A stretch of 64,000 nt of DNA from GCA-002700125 sp964434385 (GCA_964434385.1 CAYSUW010000005.1:1-64000); one strand, 5' to 3'. Counted from the stretch's first letter, positions 26,516 through 35,737 are shown. Translations and numbers: made by a program. Notes: generated from the letters alone by a model not told the origin.

Positions 26516-28510
26516 TTATTTTTCACTTTCCAGTTTTCTTAAATCTATTAATTGGTCTCGAATTAATGCTGCTTTCTCAAATTCCATGCAACTTGCTAAT
26601 GTTTTCATTTCTTTTTCTAACTTCTTTGAGAGTCTCTTTATTTCTTCTTTAGATAAATCTTTATAATCAGTTTTCTCTATATTTTCCGAGTTTGTTTTTA
26701 CTCTTTCAGTAATATCTTTTATTTCTTTGATTATACTTTCAGGTTTTAAATTATGTTCTAAATTGTATTTCATTTGAACACTTCTTCTTTTTTGAGTCTC
26801 GCTAATTGCTAAATTCATTGATTTAGTGATTTTATCTGCAAACATAAGCACATGACCATTTATATGTCTTGCAGCTCTGCCCATAGTTTGTACAAGAGAA
26901 GTAGAACTTCTTAAAAATCCTTCTTTGTCTGCATCCATTATTGCTATTAAACTGACTTCAGGTAAATCCAAACCTTCTCTTAGAAGATTAATTCCCACTA
27001 CTACATCAAATACCCCACTTCTTAGTTGCGTTAAAATTGTTGTTCTTTCCAATGTGTCTATTTCTGAGTGAAGATAATGAGTTTTTATTCCCATTTCTAT
27101 TAAGTAATCAGAAAGTTCTTCTGCCATTCTTTTAGTAAGAGTAGTGACCAATACTCTTTCCTTTCTTTTTATAGTTTTTTGTATCCATTCTATTAATACA
27201 TCTATTTGATTTTTACTTGGAATAACTTCTACTGTTGGATCAAGTAAACCTGTAGGTCTTATAATTTGAATAGCTCTGTTTTTTTCATTTTCAGTTTCAT
27301 AATCTCCAGGAGTAGCAGATACAAAAATTATTTGATTTAATCTTTCTTCAAATTCTTCAAATTTTAATGGTCTGTTATCTATTGCTGAAGGTAGCCTGAA
27401 TCCATGTTCTACTAATGTTGATTTTCGAGAATAATCACCTTTATACATTCCTCTTATTTGTGGCAATGTTATATGGGATTCATCTATAAATACTATAAAG
27501 TTATCAGGAAAATAATCAATTAATGTTGGAGGAGGCATTCCTGGGAACCTTCCACTGATATGCCTTGAGTAATTTTCTATTCCAGGACAAATTCCAGTTT
27601 CTTTTAATAATTCCAAATCAAACATAGTTCTTTGTTGTAATCTTTGAGCTTCTAACAATTTATTTTGGACTTTTAAAATTTCCAGATGTTCATCTAATTC
27701 TTCTTCTATATTTTCTAAAGCTTGTTCTAGTTTTTTTTCAGATGTGACCCAATGAGTTGCAGGGAATATTTCTACTGAATTTAAAGTTCTTATTACTTCT
27801 CCTGTTAACGGATCTATCATAGTGATTTTCTCAATTTCTTCACCCCAGAATTGGATTCTTAATGCCAGTTCTTCATTAGAGGGGATTAATTCTAAATTGT
27901 CACCTCTGACTCTAAAAGATCCTCTAGTTAAATCGAGATCATTTCTTTGATATTGTATTGAAATAAGATTTCTAATTAAGTTCCTGAGTCCTTTTTCTTC
28001 ATTAATTTTCAAATTAATTTTTACATTGGAATAATCTTCAGGATCACCTAGTCCATAAATACATGATACAGAAGCAACAATCACAACATTTTTTTCTTTA
28101 ATTAAAGAAGAAGTTGAAGCATGTCTTAATCTTTCTATTTCTTCATTAATGCTGGTTTCTTTTTCAATGTAAGTATCTGTTCTTGGAACATAAGCTTCAG
28201 GTTGATAGTAATCATAATAAGACACAAAGAAATGAACAGGCATCTCCGGTAATAATTCTTGAAATTCTGTAGCCAGTTGAGCAGCTAATGTTTTGTTATG
28301 AGCGATTATTAGTGCAGGTCTTTCTAAAGAAGAAATAATGTTAGCCATCGTGAAAGTTTTCCCACTTCCTGTTACTCCAAGTAGAGTTTGCCTTGAAAGA
28401 CCTTTTTTAGTTCCATCAATTAAGTTTGAAATAGCCTTTGGTTGATCTCCAGTTGGCTTATATTGATTATTTAGGTTGAAAGTAGGAGGATTTTGTAAAT
28501 CAAATTGCAT
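26516..28510 (-). CDS. uvrB: Excinuclease ABC subunit B
   Basis: Damage-verifying helicase of nucleotide excision repair, 664 residues. It carries Walker A GVTGSGKT (45-52), the beta-hairpin YYDYYQPEAY, helicase motifs DESH and SATPGDYE, motif VI QTMGRAARH and a C-terminal UVR domain (about 620-655) that binds UvrA/UvrC. Complete. It follows yebC by 2 bp, so it belongs to the ribosomal-protein S16 operon in direction and spacing. Confidence 0.97.
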   Translation of the reverse strand: MQFDLQNPPTFNLNNQYKPTGDQPKAISNLIDGTKKGLSRQTLLGVTGSGKTFTMANIISSLERPALIIAHNKTLAAQLATEFQELLPEMPVHFFVSYYDYYQPEAYVPRTDTYIEKETSINEEIERLRHASTSSLIKEKNVVIVASVSCIYGLGDPEDYSNVKINLKINEEKGLRNLIRNLISIQYQRNDLDLTRGSFRVRGDNLELIPSNEELALRIQFWGEEIEKITMIDPLTGEVIRTLNSVEIFPATHWVTSEKKLEQALENIEEELDEHLEILKVQNKLLEAQRLQQRTMFDLELLKETGICPGIENYSRHISGRFPGMPPPTLIDYFPDNFIVFIDESHITLPQIRGMYKGDYSRKSTLVEHGFRLPSAIDNRPLKFEEFEERLNQIIFVSATPGDYETENEKNRAIQIIRPTGLLDPTVEVIPSKNQIDVLIEWIQKTIKRKERVLVTTLTKRMAEELSDYLIEMGIKTHYLHSEIDTLERTTILTQLRSGVFDVVVGINLLREGLDLPEVSLIAIMDADKEGFLRSSTSLVQTMGRAARHINGHVLMFADKITKSMNLAISETQKRRSVQMKYNLEHNLKPESIIKEIKDITERVKTNSENIEKTDYKDLSKEEIKRLSKKLEKEMKTLASCMEFEKAALIRDQLIDLRKLESEK

Positions 28511-28512
28511 TT

Positions 28513-29274
28513 TTAAGTTTGAGTCTCAAATAATTCGATAATCTCATCTGTAATGTCAATATTAGTAAACACTTTTTGCACATCATCTAAATCTTCAAGA
28601 TTTTCCATTAGTTTAAGGATTTTGAGAGATATTGTTTTCTCTAGACTAAGAAAAGATTTTGGTACCATTTCTATTTGAGCATTAACTATCTTAATTGTAT
28701 CTTCTAGAATCAAATGTTTTCTTAGACTTTCAAAATTATCTAAAGAAGTATAAAAAGTGATCATTTCGGAATCTATTTCAAAATCTTCTGCTCCTGCATC
28801 AATTCCAGATAATGCTGTTTCTTCAGTAAGATTAGTATCAGTTTCAATATTTATGGTTCCTTTTGTTTCAAAACCCCATGAAACTGCCCCACTTTCTGCA
28901 AGTGTTCCGCTACTTTTTGTTAAAGTCGACCTTACTTCAGCCGCTGTTCGGTTTCTATTGTCAGTTAAAGCTTTTATTAGAAGAGCAGAACCTCCAGGTC
29001 CATAAGCTTCATATGTAATTTCTTCTAAAGTTATTCCTCCTGTTTCTTTCCCTGAACCTTTTGAAATGCTTCTTTCAATATTTTCATTTGGCATGTTAGC
29101 ATCTTTCGCATTTTGGATAGCTAACCTTAGTTTGAAATTAGAATCAGTCTCTCCACCACCATCCCTAGCTGCAATAATTATTTCCTTAGAAAGTTTCGTA
29201 AATAATTTTCCTTTTCGAGCATCTAAAACACCTTTCTTATGTTTTATTGTGCTCCATTTTGAATGACCAGACAT
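28513..29274 (-). CDS. yebC: YebC/PmpR family protein
   Basis: A 253-residue protein starting with the family hallmark MSGHSKWSTIKHKKGVLDAR and containing NMPNENIERSISKGSG and YEAYGPGGSALLI. YebC proteins act as transcription regulators and, in recent work, as translation factors that relieve stalling at proline motifs. It is located between rimM and uvrB on the same strand. Confidence 0.96.
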   Translation of the reverse strand: MSGHSKWSTIKHKKGVLDARKGKLFTKLSKEIIIAARDGGGETDSNFKLRLAIQNAKDANMPNENIERSISKGSGKETGGITLEEITYEAYGPGGSALLIKALTDNRNRTAAEVRSTLTKSSGTLAESGAVSWGFETKGTINIETDTNLTEETALSGIDAGAEDFEIDSEMITFYTSLDNFESLRKHLILEDTIKIVNAQIEMVPKSFLSLEKTISLKILKLMENLEDLDDVQKVFTNIDITDEIIELFETQT

Positions 29275-29305
29275 ATAATTATCCCTTATAAATTCTTTAT
29301 ATTAT

Positions 29306-29815
29306 CTAATTGGATGAAGAGTCAGGCAAGTTTACTAAAATTATTTTATTAATAATATCTATTTTTGAGATAATATTTTTGGAAGCAGGAATCAGATGTT
29401 CTGAGTTGTTTTTAGTTGTAACATACACGTCATTACTTCCTGTCTCTATTATTTGAGTGATCTTTCCGATTTCTCCAATATTTTTGTCAATTACCCTACA
29501 TCCTATTATTTGATAATGGTAATATTTATTGTCTTCCAATTTCTCTAAAGAATTAGTTTCTAAGAAAACTTTTTTTCCTCTTAATTTTTCTGCTTCTTCT
29601 TTAGTATTTATATCTTTAAATTTTACAATTATCTTTTTTAGATTATTTCGAGAATTATCCACATCATAAATATTTTCTTCAATCCACACTTTTTTGGCAT
29701 TTACTAAATGGATGGGTTCTTTAGAAAAAGGCATTATTACTATTTCACCTTTTATTCCAAATGGCTTTGTGATTATGCCCAGTTCAACTTTTTCTAAATC
29801 GCTCTTTTCTTCCAT
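29306..29815 (-). CDS. rimM: 16S rRNA processing protein RimM
   Basis: Assembly factor for the 30S head domain. Of 169 residues, the N-terminal beta-barrel (LGIITKPFGIKGEIVI) and the PRC-barrel half (YYHYQIIGCRVID...GEIGKI) are both recognisable. It follows khpA and rpsP, the standard bacterial order (usually continuing with trmD, which is absent here). Confidence 0.92.
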   Translation of the reverse strand: MEEKSDLEKVELGIITKPFGIKGEIVIMPFSKEPIHLVNAKKVWIEENIYDVDNSRNNLKKIIVKFKDINTKEEAEKLRGKKVFLETNSLEKLEDNKYYHYQIIGCRVIDKNIGEIGKITQIIETGSNDVYVTTKNNSEHLIPASKNIISKIDIINKIILVNLPDSSSN

Positions 29816-29843
29816 ATTTTATGAGATTCAAATATGAATGGGT

Positions 29844-30086
29844 TTAGTCTATTCGAAGGCGTATTTTTCTCCCACTTTTTACAGACCCAACTCTGATTAA
29901 GGATCTAATAGATTGAGCAACTCGACCATTTTTTCCAATTATTCTTCCCTTGTCATCGGGATGTAGTGTTAGTTTGAGAGTTATTCCGTCTTCAGTATCT
30001 TCTTCTTCTATACTTACAGAATCCGGGTTTTCTGAAAGAGCTTTTGCTAAATACTCCACCATTTCACTAACAGATTTTTCAATCAT
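29844..30086 (-). CDS. khpA: KhpA-type KH-domain RNA-binding protein
   Basis: An 80-residue single KH domain with the RNA-binding loop GRIIGKNGRVAQSIRSL (about 52-68, the GxxG motif being GKNG). KhpA partners KhpB in some bacteria in post-transcriptional control. Its start overlaps the rpsP stop by 4 bp, the usual coupling for this pair. Confidence 0.94.
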   Translation of the reverse strand: MIEKSVSEMVEYLAKALSENPDSVSIEEEDTEDGITLKLTLHPDDKGRIIGKNGRVAQSIRSLIRVGSVKSGRKIRLRID

Positions 30087-30340
30087 TGTAATTTTAATTT
30101 TCCTAGTAAACCTGATTGTCTGAAGAGATTATGTACAGATTCTGATGGTTGAGCACCATCATTTACCCATTTTATTATTCTCTCTTCATTTAAATTTATT
30201 GTTGAAGGATCTGTTAAAGGGTTATATGTGCCTACTTCTTCAATGAATTTGCCATTTCTAGCAGCTTTTTGATTCGCAATTACTACTCTGTACATAGGCT
30301 TGCCTTTAGTTCCAATTCTTTTAAGTCTAATTCTTACCAT
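30083..30340 (-). CDS. rpsP: Small ribosomal subunit protein bS16
   Basis: An 85-residue ribosomal protein with the typical MVRIRLKRIGTKGKPMYRVV start, EEVGTYNPLTDP and IKWVNDGAQPSESVHNL. First gene of rpsP-khpA-rimM-yebC-uvrB, driven by a near-consensus promoter immediately upstream. Confidence 0.97.
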   Translation of the reverse strand: MVRIRLKRIGTKGKPMYRVVIANQKAARNGKFIEEVGTYNPLTDPSTINLNEERIIKWVNDGAQPSESVHNLFRQSGLLGKLKLQ

Positions 30341-30373
30341 ATTTTTTTTTGATTAATGTTATTAAACCACTAG

Positions 30374-30402
30374 ATTCTATTGACGCTATAAAAGTATGTC
30401 AA
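30374..30402 (-). promoter_or_regulatory. Near-consensus sigma-70 promoter for the rpsP operon
   Basis: On the minus strand a perfect -35 TTGACA (30402-30397) is followed by a 17-bp spacer and -10 TAGAAT (30379-30374). It lies 34 bp upstream of the rpsP ATG. This is the best promoter match I found in the window and fits the strong expression expected for a ribosomal-protein operon. Confidence 0.75.
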
Positions 30403-30408
30403 TTTATA
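30380..30408 (+). promoter_or_regulatory. Candidate promoter for the MoaD-MoaE fusion gene, overlapping the rpsP promoter
   Basis: On the plus strand TTGACG (30380-30385), a 17-bp spacer and TTTATA (30403-30408) occupy almost the same bases as the rpsP promoter. The two -35 cores form an inverted TTGAC...GTCAA pair. The distance to the start codon (about 77 bp) is long but acceptable. Confidence 0.4.
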
Positions 30409-30485
30409 GTTTATTGCTATTTAGATAAAATGGTACAATATTGTAAGTTTTATTTAGCGATTGATATTTAATATCCTCAGGATTT

Positions 30486-31163
30486 ATGTCAAATTCTATG
30501 ATCAATATAAAAATTTATTTTTTTGCATCTATTAGGGAAAAACTTGGTAAAAAAGAGATTTCATACCAATTAGAAAAAGATTCTTCTGTATCTCAATTGC
30601 TTCATTTATTAAAAATAAAGTTTAATTTGGTTAGTGTTAATGATTGTATGGTGGCAGTAGACATGGAATATGTTGAAAAAGATTATATTATTAAGAATGA
30701 AGACAAGATCTTTTTGATTCCTCCTGTAAGTGGTGGTAGTGATGAGAATTCAAATTATGGTGACAAAATCATTATTCAAGAAAATGAGATTCAAGAAGAT
30801 CAATTGATAGAAGATTTATTTTCTAAAGAAGATGGAGCAGTTGTGGTTTTCCATGGAGTAACTAGGAATAATCATGATAATAAAAAAGTCATATCCCTAG
30901 AATATGAATCTCTAGTCCCAATGGCAAAAAATGAAATAAATAAGATTTTTATTTCAATCCATAAAAAATGGGACATTTCTAAGATTGGTTTATTTCATAG
31001 ATTAGGAAAGCTATATCCAGGTGAAACAAGCATGATAGTTGCAATATCATCAAAGCATAGAAAACCTGCTATTCAATCTATTGATTACTTAATTGATGAA
31101 TTGAAAAGAACTGTTCCTATTTGGAAAAAAGAGATTTATGAAGATCGGCAAGAATGGATATAA
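30486..31163 (+). CDS. MoaD-MoaE fusion (molybdopterin synthase, MoaX-like)
   Basis: Molybdopterin synthase makes the dithiolene of molybdenum cofactor from a MoaD thiocarboxylate and the MoaE catalytic subunit. Here both are in one 225-residue chain: MoaD ubiquitin-like domain (residues 1-84, ending PPVSGG with Gly83-Gly84), a short linker, then MoaE (about 93-225) with GAVVVFHGVTRN, LEYESLVPMA and the catalytic-Lys region PIWKKEIYED. A free C-terminal Gly-Gly is needed for thiocarboxylation, so the chain is probably cleaved, as shown for mycobacterial MoaX. No other Moco gene is in the window. Confidence 0.9.
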   Translation: MSNSMINIKIYFFASIREKLGKKEISYQLEKDSSVSQLLHLLKIKFNLVSVNDCMVAVDMEYVEKDYIIKNEDKIFLIPPVSGGSDENSNYGDKIIIQENEIQEDQLIEDLFSKEDGAVVVFHGVTRNNHDNKKVISLEYESLVPMAKNEINKIFISIHKKWDISKIGLFHRLGKLYPGETSMIVAISSKHRKPAIQSIDYLIDELKRTVPIWKKEIYEDRQEWI

Positions 31164-31315
31164 GATTAAACCTTATCTCCACATAAATATCTGAAGTAGG
31201 CTTTCGAAATCCTATTATTTGGTCTAATCCACAAACAAAATCCACATATAACTCTAAAAATAATAGACAGTTACATAGTATGAATAGTAGAATTTGAACT
31301 TAAATTTAGTTGCGT

Positions 31316-31406
31316 GGAGAGTTCGCATAGAGGCCTAGTGCGTCGGTTTGCTAAACCGATGTCGGATTATTTCCGACCATGGGTTCGAATCCCATACTCT
31401 CCGCCA
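31316..31406 (+). tRNA. tRNA-Ser (anticodon GCT)
   Basis: The acceptor arms GGAGAGT and ACTCTCC pair perfectly, followed by discriminator G and encoded CCA (31404-31406). The anticodon stem is TCGGT/ACCGA with loop TTGCTAA, giving anticodon GCT for serine codons AGC/AGT. The long variable arm GTCGGA/TCCGAC and the T-arm ATGGG-TTCGAAT-CCCAT complete a class II tRNA. It is the only tRNA in the window, placed 33 bp before miaB. Confidence 0.97.
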
Positions 31407-31439
31407 TAATGTTGAAGAAAAAATTGATATAATTGATAC

Positions 31440-32786
31440 GTGGAAAAAAATATTTTACAAAAACAAAATAAATCTGATTTTAGTTATCATATTTGGACTG
31501 TAGGGTGTCAAATGAATAAATCTGATTCTGAAAGACTGGCTACAGGTTTAGAAGAATTAGGCTTACAGGAAAATAATGATTTGGAATCTTCAGATGTAAT
31601 TGTATTAAATACGTGCGTTGTAAGACAATCTGCAGAAGATACAGCAACTGGATTATTAGGAAAATTAAAAAAGATAAAAAATATTAAACCAGAAACTGTT
31701 ATTGGTGTAATGGGATGTATGGTAGGGCCTAATTCTAAGACCCTTTCTCGTAGATTTCCTCATGTAGATGCATGGGCAAGACCTCAGGAATTCGAAAAAA
31801 TACTAGATCCTGTAGCTCAAGTAGTTGATAATGATCTTTCAGGTTGTGCTCCTGACTTAGTCCCAGGAAAACCAAAAGTTGCAACTTTTATCCCAATAAT
31901 TCATGGTTGTGATAAGTTTTGTTCTTTTTGTATTATTCCTTATAGACGTGGAAGGGAAACTAGTAGAACAATTCAAGATATTTATCAAGAAACTAAACTC
32001 TTGATTGATAGAGGCGTGAAAGAAGTTACACTGTTAGGTCAAAATGTAGATTCATATGGACATGATTTAAATCCTAAATCAGATTTGGCAGATTTATTTT
32101 ATTCAATTCATGATATAGAAGGTTTAGAAAGAATTAGGTTTTTGACTTCTCACCCAAATGATATGTCTATTAAAATAATTGAAGCTATAAGAGATCTTCC
32201 TAAAGTATGCGAAACTATAAATCTGCCTTTTCAAGCTGGAGATGATGAAATTCTAAAAGTTATGAGAAGAGGATATTCTAGAGAAGAATACTTTGAAAAA
32301 GTAGATCTTATTAGAGAAACAATACCTAATGTTTCCATGACTACTGATTTAATCATTGGATTTCCAGATGAAACTGAATCACAATTTCATAAATCAGTTG
32401 AAGTGTTAGAAAAAATTCGCTTTGATAAAGTTCATGCATCTATATATTCTGAGAGGCCAGGTACGATCGCTTCAAGAAAATATAGAGATAATATTCCTAA
32501 AGAAGAGAAAAAAAGAAGGATGCAGGTAATTCTAAATCTTCAAGAAAAAATTTGTTTAGAAAATAATATTAAATTTGAAGATCAAGAACTAGAAGTTCTA
32601 GTAGAAGGAGAAAAAAAGGGGAAACTTTTTGGAAGATCTAGATTAGACAAACTTGTATATTTCCAAGGAGATAAGAGTATAATTGGACAAATGATAATGG
32701 TTAGAATTACTAATTCAAGTCCTTGGTCGTTATCTGGAGATAATTTAGGTGCGAAAATTCAAAGTGATTTTATAAATGTCAACTAA
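31440..32786 (+). CDS. miaB: tRNA-2-methylthio-N6-dimethylallyladenosine synthase
   Basis: Radical-SAM methylthiotransferase acting on A37 of tRNAs reading UNN codons. The 448 residues contain the N-terminal cluster cysteines (C23 in WTVGCQMN, and those in NTCVVR and MGCMVG), the radical-SAM C157-x3-C161-x2-C164 (HGCDKFCSFC) and a C-terminal TRAM domain (VLVEGEKKGKLFGRS). The GTG at 31440 is taken as the start because the conserved GCQMN must be included and no upstream ATG exists. The end overlaps nadA by 11 bp. Confidence 0.95.
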   Translation: MEKNILQKQNKSDFSYHIWTVGCQMNKSDSERLATGLEELGLQENNDLESSDVIVLNTCVVRQSAEDTATGLLGKLKKIKNIKPETVIGVMGCMVGPNSKTLSRRFPHVDAWARPQEFEKILDPVAQVVDNDLSGCAPDLVPGKPKVATFIPIIHGCDKFCSFCIIPYRRGRETSRTIQDIYQETKLLIDRGVKEVTLLGQNVDSYGHDLNPKSDLADLFYSIHDIEGLERIRFLTSHPNDMSIKIIEAIRDLPKVCETINLPFQAGDDEILKVMRRGYSREEYFEKVDLIRETIPNVSMTTDLIIGFPDETESQFHKSVEVLEKIRFDKVHASIYSERPGTIASRKYRDNIPKEEKKRRMQVILNLQEKICLENNIKFEDQELEVLVEGEKKGKLFGRSRLDKLVYFQGDKSIIGQMIMVRITNSSPWSLSGDNLGAKIQSDFINVN

Positions 32787-33984
32787 AACTTTCAAAAAAA
32801 GAAATCCTATTATTCCAATCTCAGAATTGGAGCAAATGGCATTTTGTCAGACTTCATCTAACTTAAGAACAAAAACATTAGAAGAAGAATTTAAATCAGG
32901 TGTTAGATGGCAAAAAGCTCCAAGTAGATATTTAAAACTTTCTTCAGAAGAGTTAGAAGAAGGAATAAAAGAAGCTAGAAGCATATTAGGAGATGAACTA
33001 TTTATATTGGGGCATCATTATCAAAGACAAGATGTAATTAAACATTCAGATGTTCAGGGTGACTCTTATAAATTATCTGTTCTGGCATCTCAAGCAAAAG
33101 CAAAACATATAATTTTTTGTGGAGTACATTTCATGGCAGAAACTGCTGAAGTTTTATCTGCTGAAGATCAAAATGTAATTTTACCGAATATGGCTGCTGG
33201 ATGTTCTATGGCTGATATGGCTGATATAGAAGATGTACAGGATGCTTGGAATGACTTGGATGCGATTTTTTCTAATAAAGACCAGATTATTCCAATAACA
33301 TACATGAATTCTACTGCAGAGATTAAATCTCTTTGTGGAGTAAATGGGGGATTAGTATGTACTTCAAGTACAGCAAAAAAAGCTTTTCAATGGGCATTCG
33401 ATAGGGCACAAAGAGTATTGTTTTTACCTGATCAGCATCTTGGAAGAAATACTGCTAAATCTTTAGGTATACCATTGGAAGAGATGGTTGTTTGGGATCC
33501 ATTTAAAAGAATGGGGGGCCTCTCAATAGATGAGATAGAAAAGTCTAAGGTTATTCTTTGGAAAGGTCATTGTTCAGTACATACTAGATTCACAGTTGAA
33601 CAGATAGAAAATGCAAGGAATGAATTTGATGCAAATATAATAGTTCATCCAGAATGTACTACTGAAGTGGTCGATAGATCCGATTATGTAGGTTCTACCG
33701 AATTTATTGTTGATACAATAAATAATGCTTCTAAAGGAACAGCTTGGGCTGTTGGTACTGAGATTAATCTTGTTAATCGATTATCAATAAATAATAAAGA
33801 TAAAAAGATTTTTTGTTTAGATCCAGTTGTTTGTCCTTGTGCAACAATGTATAGAATTCATCCTGCATATCTACTCTGGGTTTTGGATGGTTTACGAGCT
33901 GGTTTAATTATTAATCACATAAAAGTTTCTGAAACTGTAAAGAGAAATGCTAACAAGGCTATTAAAAGAATGATAGCTCTTTAA
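32776..33984 (+). CDS. nadA: Quinolinate synthase A
   Basis: [4Fe-4S] enzyme condensing iminoaspartate with dihydroxyacetone phosphate to quinolinate in NAD synthesis. The 402 residues show LGHHYQRQDVIKHSD, and three cluster cysteines in FCGVHFMAE (C115), WKGHCSVHTRF and the late VCPCATMYRI region, as in the Bacillus-type three-Cys class. It has about 50 extra N-terminal residues ahead of the first conserved block. nadC follows directly; no L-aspartate oxidase gene is seen here. Confidence 0.95.
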   Translation: MSTKTFKKRNPIIPISELEQMAFCQTSSNLRTKTLEEEFKSGVRWQKAPSRYLKLSSEELEEGIKEARSILGDELFILGHHYQRQDVIKHSDVQGDSYKLSVLASQAKAKHIIFCGVHFMAETAEVLSAEDQNVILPNMAAGCSMADMADIEDVQDAWNDLDAIFSNKDQIIPITYMNSTAEIKSLCGVNGGLVCTSSTAKKAFQWAFDRAQRVLFLPDQHLGRNTAKSLGIPLEEMVVWDPFKRMGGLSIDEIEKSKVILWKGHCSVHTRFTVEQIENARNEFDANIIVHPECTTEVVDRSDYVGSTEFIVDTINNASKGTAWAVGTEINLVNRLSINNKDKKIFCLDPVVCPCATMYRIHPAYLLWVLDGLRAGLIINHIKVSETVKRNANKAIKRMIAL

Positions 33985-33997
33985 TCTGGCAGGATTT

Positions 33998-34840
33998 TTG
34001 GTAGATTTAATTAAGAATAATGAAGTACAAAGACTAGTTGAACTCAGTTTAGAAGAAGACACTAAACTAGGGGATCCTACTAGTGAAGCAATTTTTTCTT
34101 CAAATTCAAAAAAAGCAAAATTAATTTTAATACTTAAAGAAAATGCTGTTGTGTCAGGTTTAAAATTATTTGAGTATGTTTTCCAAAATATTAATTCTGA
34201 AATAGAGTTTCATACTGATTTAGTAGATGGGTTTCAGGAGATAGGAAATATTGGTGTTTTATGTGGTCCAATAAAATCAATTCTTACTGCAGAACGTACT
34301 GCCCTCAATTATATCCAAAGAATGAGTGGTGTAGCTACAGAAACCTATAATTTAGTAAAATCAATTGAAGATTTACCTGTAGAAATTGTAGATACTAGGA
34401 AAACTATTCCTGGATGGAGAGTTTTAGACAAATATTCTGTGTGGTTAGGAGGAGGGAAAAATCATAGGATGAGTTTAGGAGACCAAATACTAATAAAAGA
34501 TAATCATCTAAATAATGTATCAATTACTGACGCTGTTAGGACATCTAAACAAAAATATGATTCTTTGAAAGTAGAAGTGGAAATAGAAAATTGGTCACAA
34601 CTTCGTGAAGCAATAAATACTGACTTAGATGTGATTATGCTAGATAATTGGGATTTATCAGACATCTCAGAAGCTATTACTTTTATTAGAGATAATTCAG
34701 ATTATATAAAAATAGAAATATCTGGTGGAATATCAAAATCTAATTTAAGAGAATATGCTGAACAAGGAGCTGATTATATATCAATAGGTTACATTACTAA
34801 TTCTTCGAAAGCAGTGGATTTCAGTTTAGAGTTAAATTAG
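33998..34840 (+). CDS. nadC: Nicotinate-nucleotide pyrophosphorylase (carboxylating)
   Basis: Converts quinolinate plus PRPP to nicotinate mononucleotide. The 280 residues include EDTKLGDPTSEAIF near the start, LNYIQRMSGVAT, the substrate-binding VDTRKTIPGWRVLDKY and GGGKNHRMSLGDQILIKDNH, and the C-terminal IEISGGISKSNLREYAEQG. The start is a TTG shortly after AGGA; no ATG or GTG is available nearby in frame, so the exact start is moderately sure. Pair with nadA. Confidence 0.94.
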   Translation: MVDLIKNNEVQRLVELSLEEDTKLGDPTSEAIFSSNSKKAKLILILKENAVVSGLKLFEYVFQNINSEIEFHTDLVDGFQEIGNIGVLCGPIKSILTAERTALNYIQRMSGVATETYNLVKSIEDLPVEIVDTRKTIPGWRVLDKYSVWLGGGKNHRMSLGDQILIKDNHLNNVSITDAVRTSKQKYDSLKVEVEIENWSQLREAINTDLDVIMLDNWDLSDISEAITFIRDNSDYIKIEISGGISKSNLREYAEQGADYISIGYITNSSKAVDFSLELN

Positions 34841-34842
34841 AG

Positions 34843-35316
34843 TTAAACAGATTTTCTAGAGATTTCTTTTTCTCTAGAATCTATAAGTATTGATACAGGT
34901 CCCCAATTATTTGATGTTATTTCCATATATGCTCCAAATTCACCAGATCTGATATTTAAATTGGTTTTTCCAATTTCTTGTAGGAAATTTTCATAAATTG
35001 AGATTGCTAATTCAGAATTTGCAGCATCTGAAAAATTAGGGCGTCTTCCCTTTCTTGTAGAACCATAAAGAGTAAACTGACTTATTACTAGTATATCTCT
35101 AGAAGAATCAGTAACTGAAATCTCAAACCCGGATTCTAAAGTGTTTTTTGGAAAAAGTCTTAAGTTTAGAATTTTATCTACTATGTATTTTGTTTCATGA
35201 AATGTGTCTTCTTTATGAATTCCTAAGAAGACTAATAGGCCTTCATTAATATTGGAAAAATTTTCTTTATTAACCAATACATTTGCGTGTCTAACCCTTT
35301 GGATTAAAGCTTTCAT
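34843..35316 (-). CDS. dtd: D-aminoacyl-tRNA deacylase
   Basis: Removes D-amino acids (and glycine from tRNA-Ala) wrongly attached to tRNA. The 157 residues have MKALIQRVRHANVLV, the active-site SQFTLYGSTRKGRRPNF (about 78-94) and the Gly-cisPro motif as NWGPVSILID. Its start overlaps the stop of the zinc-ribbon gene by 4 bp. Confidence 0.95.
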   Translation of the reverse strand: MKALIQRVRHANVLVNKENFSNINEGLLVFLGIHKEDTFHETKYIVDKILNLRLFPKNTLESGFEISVTDSSRDILVISQFTLYGSTRKGRRPNFSDAANSELAISIYENFLQEIGKTNLNIRSGEFGAYMEITSNNWGPVSILIDSREKEISRKSV

Positions 35317-35651
35317 TTCTTTTTTGTAGAAGAATTTGAAGGTTTTTTTACAGATGATTTATTAGGGGTAGTTTTTTTTGTAGAATCAGTTTTCTTTGCT
35401 TTAGAGCCTTTATCTTTGATTTTATTGGTATCTTTTTTAGATTTTGCATTATTATCAGAATTAACTTTAGACCTGTTATCTGTAGAATACCAACCAGATC
35501 CTTTAAAATGTACAGCAACCCTACTTATTAACCTCTTACTAGAGTTACCACAAACTATGCAACTAGCTATGGGTTCATCTGAAAAACTTTGAGTAACTTC
35601 AAAGATTTCTCCACAATTCTCATCATTACATTTGTAATCATACTTTGGCAT
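35313..35651 (-). CDS. FmdB-family zinc-ribbon protein with lysine-rich tail
   Basis: The first ~45 residues are the FmdB/putative regulatory zinc ribbon: YDYKCNDENCGEIFE with C8 and C13, then C31-x2-C34, followed by VHFKGSGWYSTD, the usual end of the folded part. The remaining ~50 residues are low-complexity Lys/Ser/Thr/Asn, predicted disordered and very basic, so nucleic-acid contact is plausible. The biochemical role of the family is unsettled. Confidence 0.88.
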   Translation of the reverse strand: MPKYDYKCNDENCGEIFEVTQSFSDEPIASCIVCGNSSKRLISRVAVHFKGSGWYSTDNRSKVNSDNNAKSKKDTNKIKDKGSKAKKTDSTKKTTPNKSSVKKPSNSSTKKK

Positions 35652-35737
35652 TATTAAAAACCCTCATGAATAAAATAGAAAATGCTTTTCAAAGATTTTG
35701 AAGTTAGCATTAATTGAATATGTTGTCAAAATATATT

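Noticed and set aside
31164..31315. Small RNA or ORF between MoaD-MoaE and tRNA-Ser
   Set aside because: No reading frame, hairpin or promoter beyond chance in this 152-bp AT-rich spacer.
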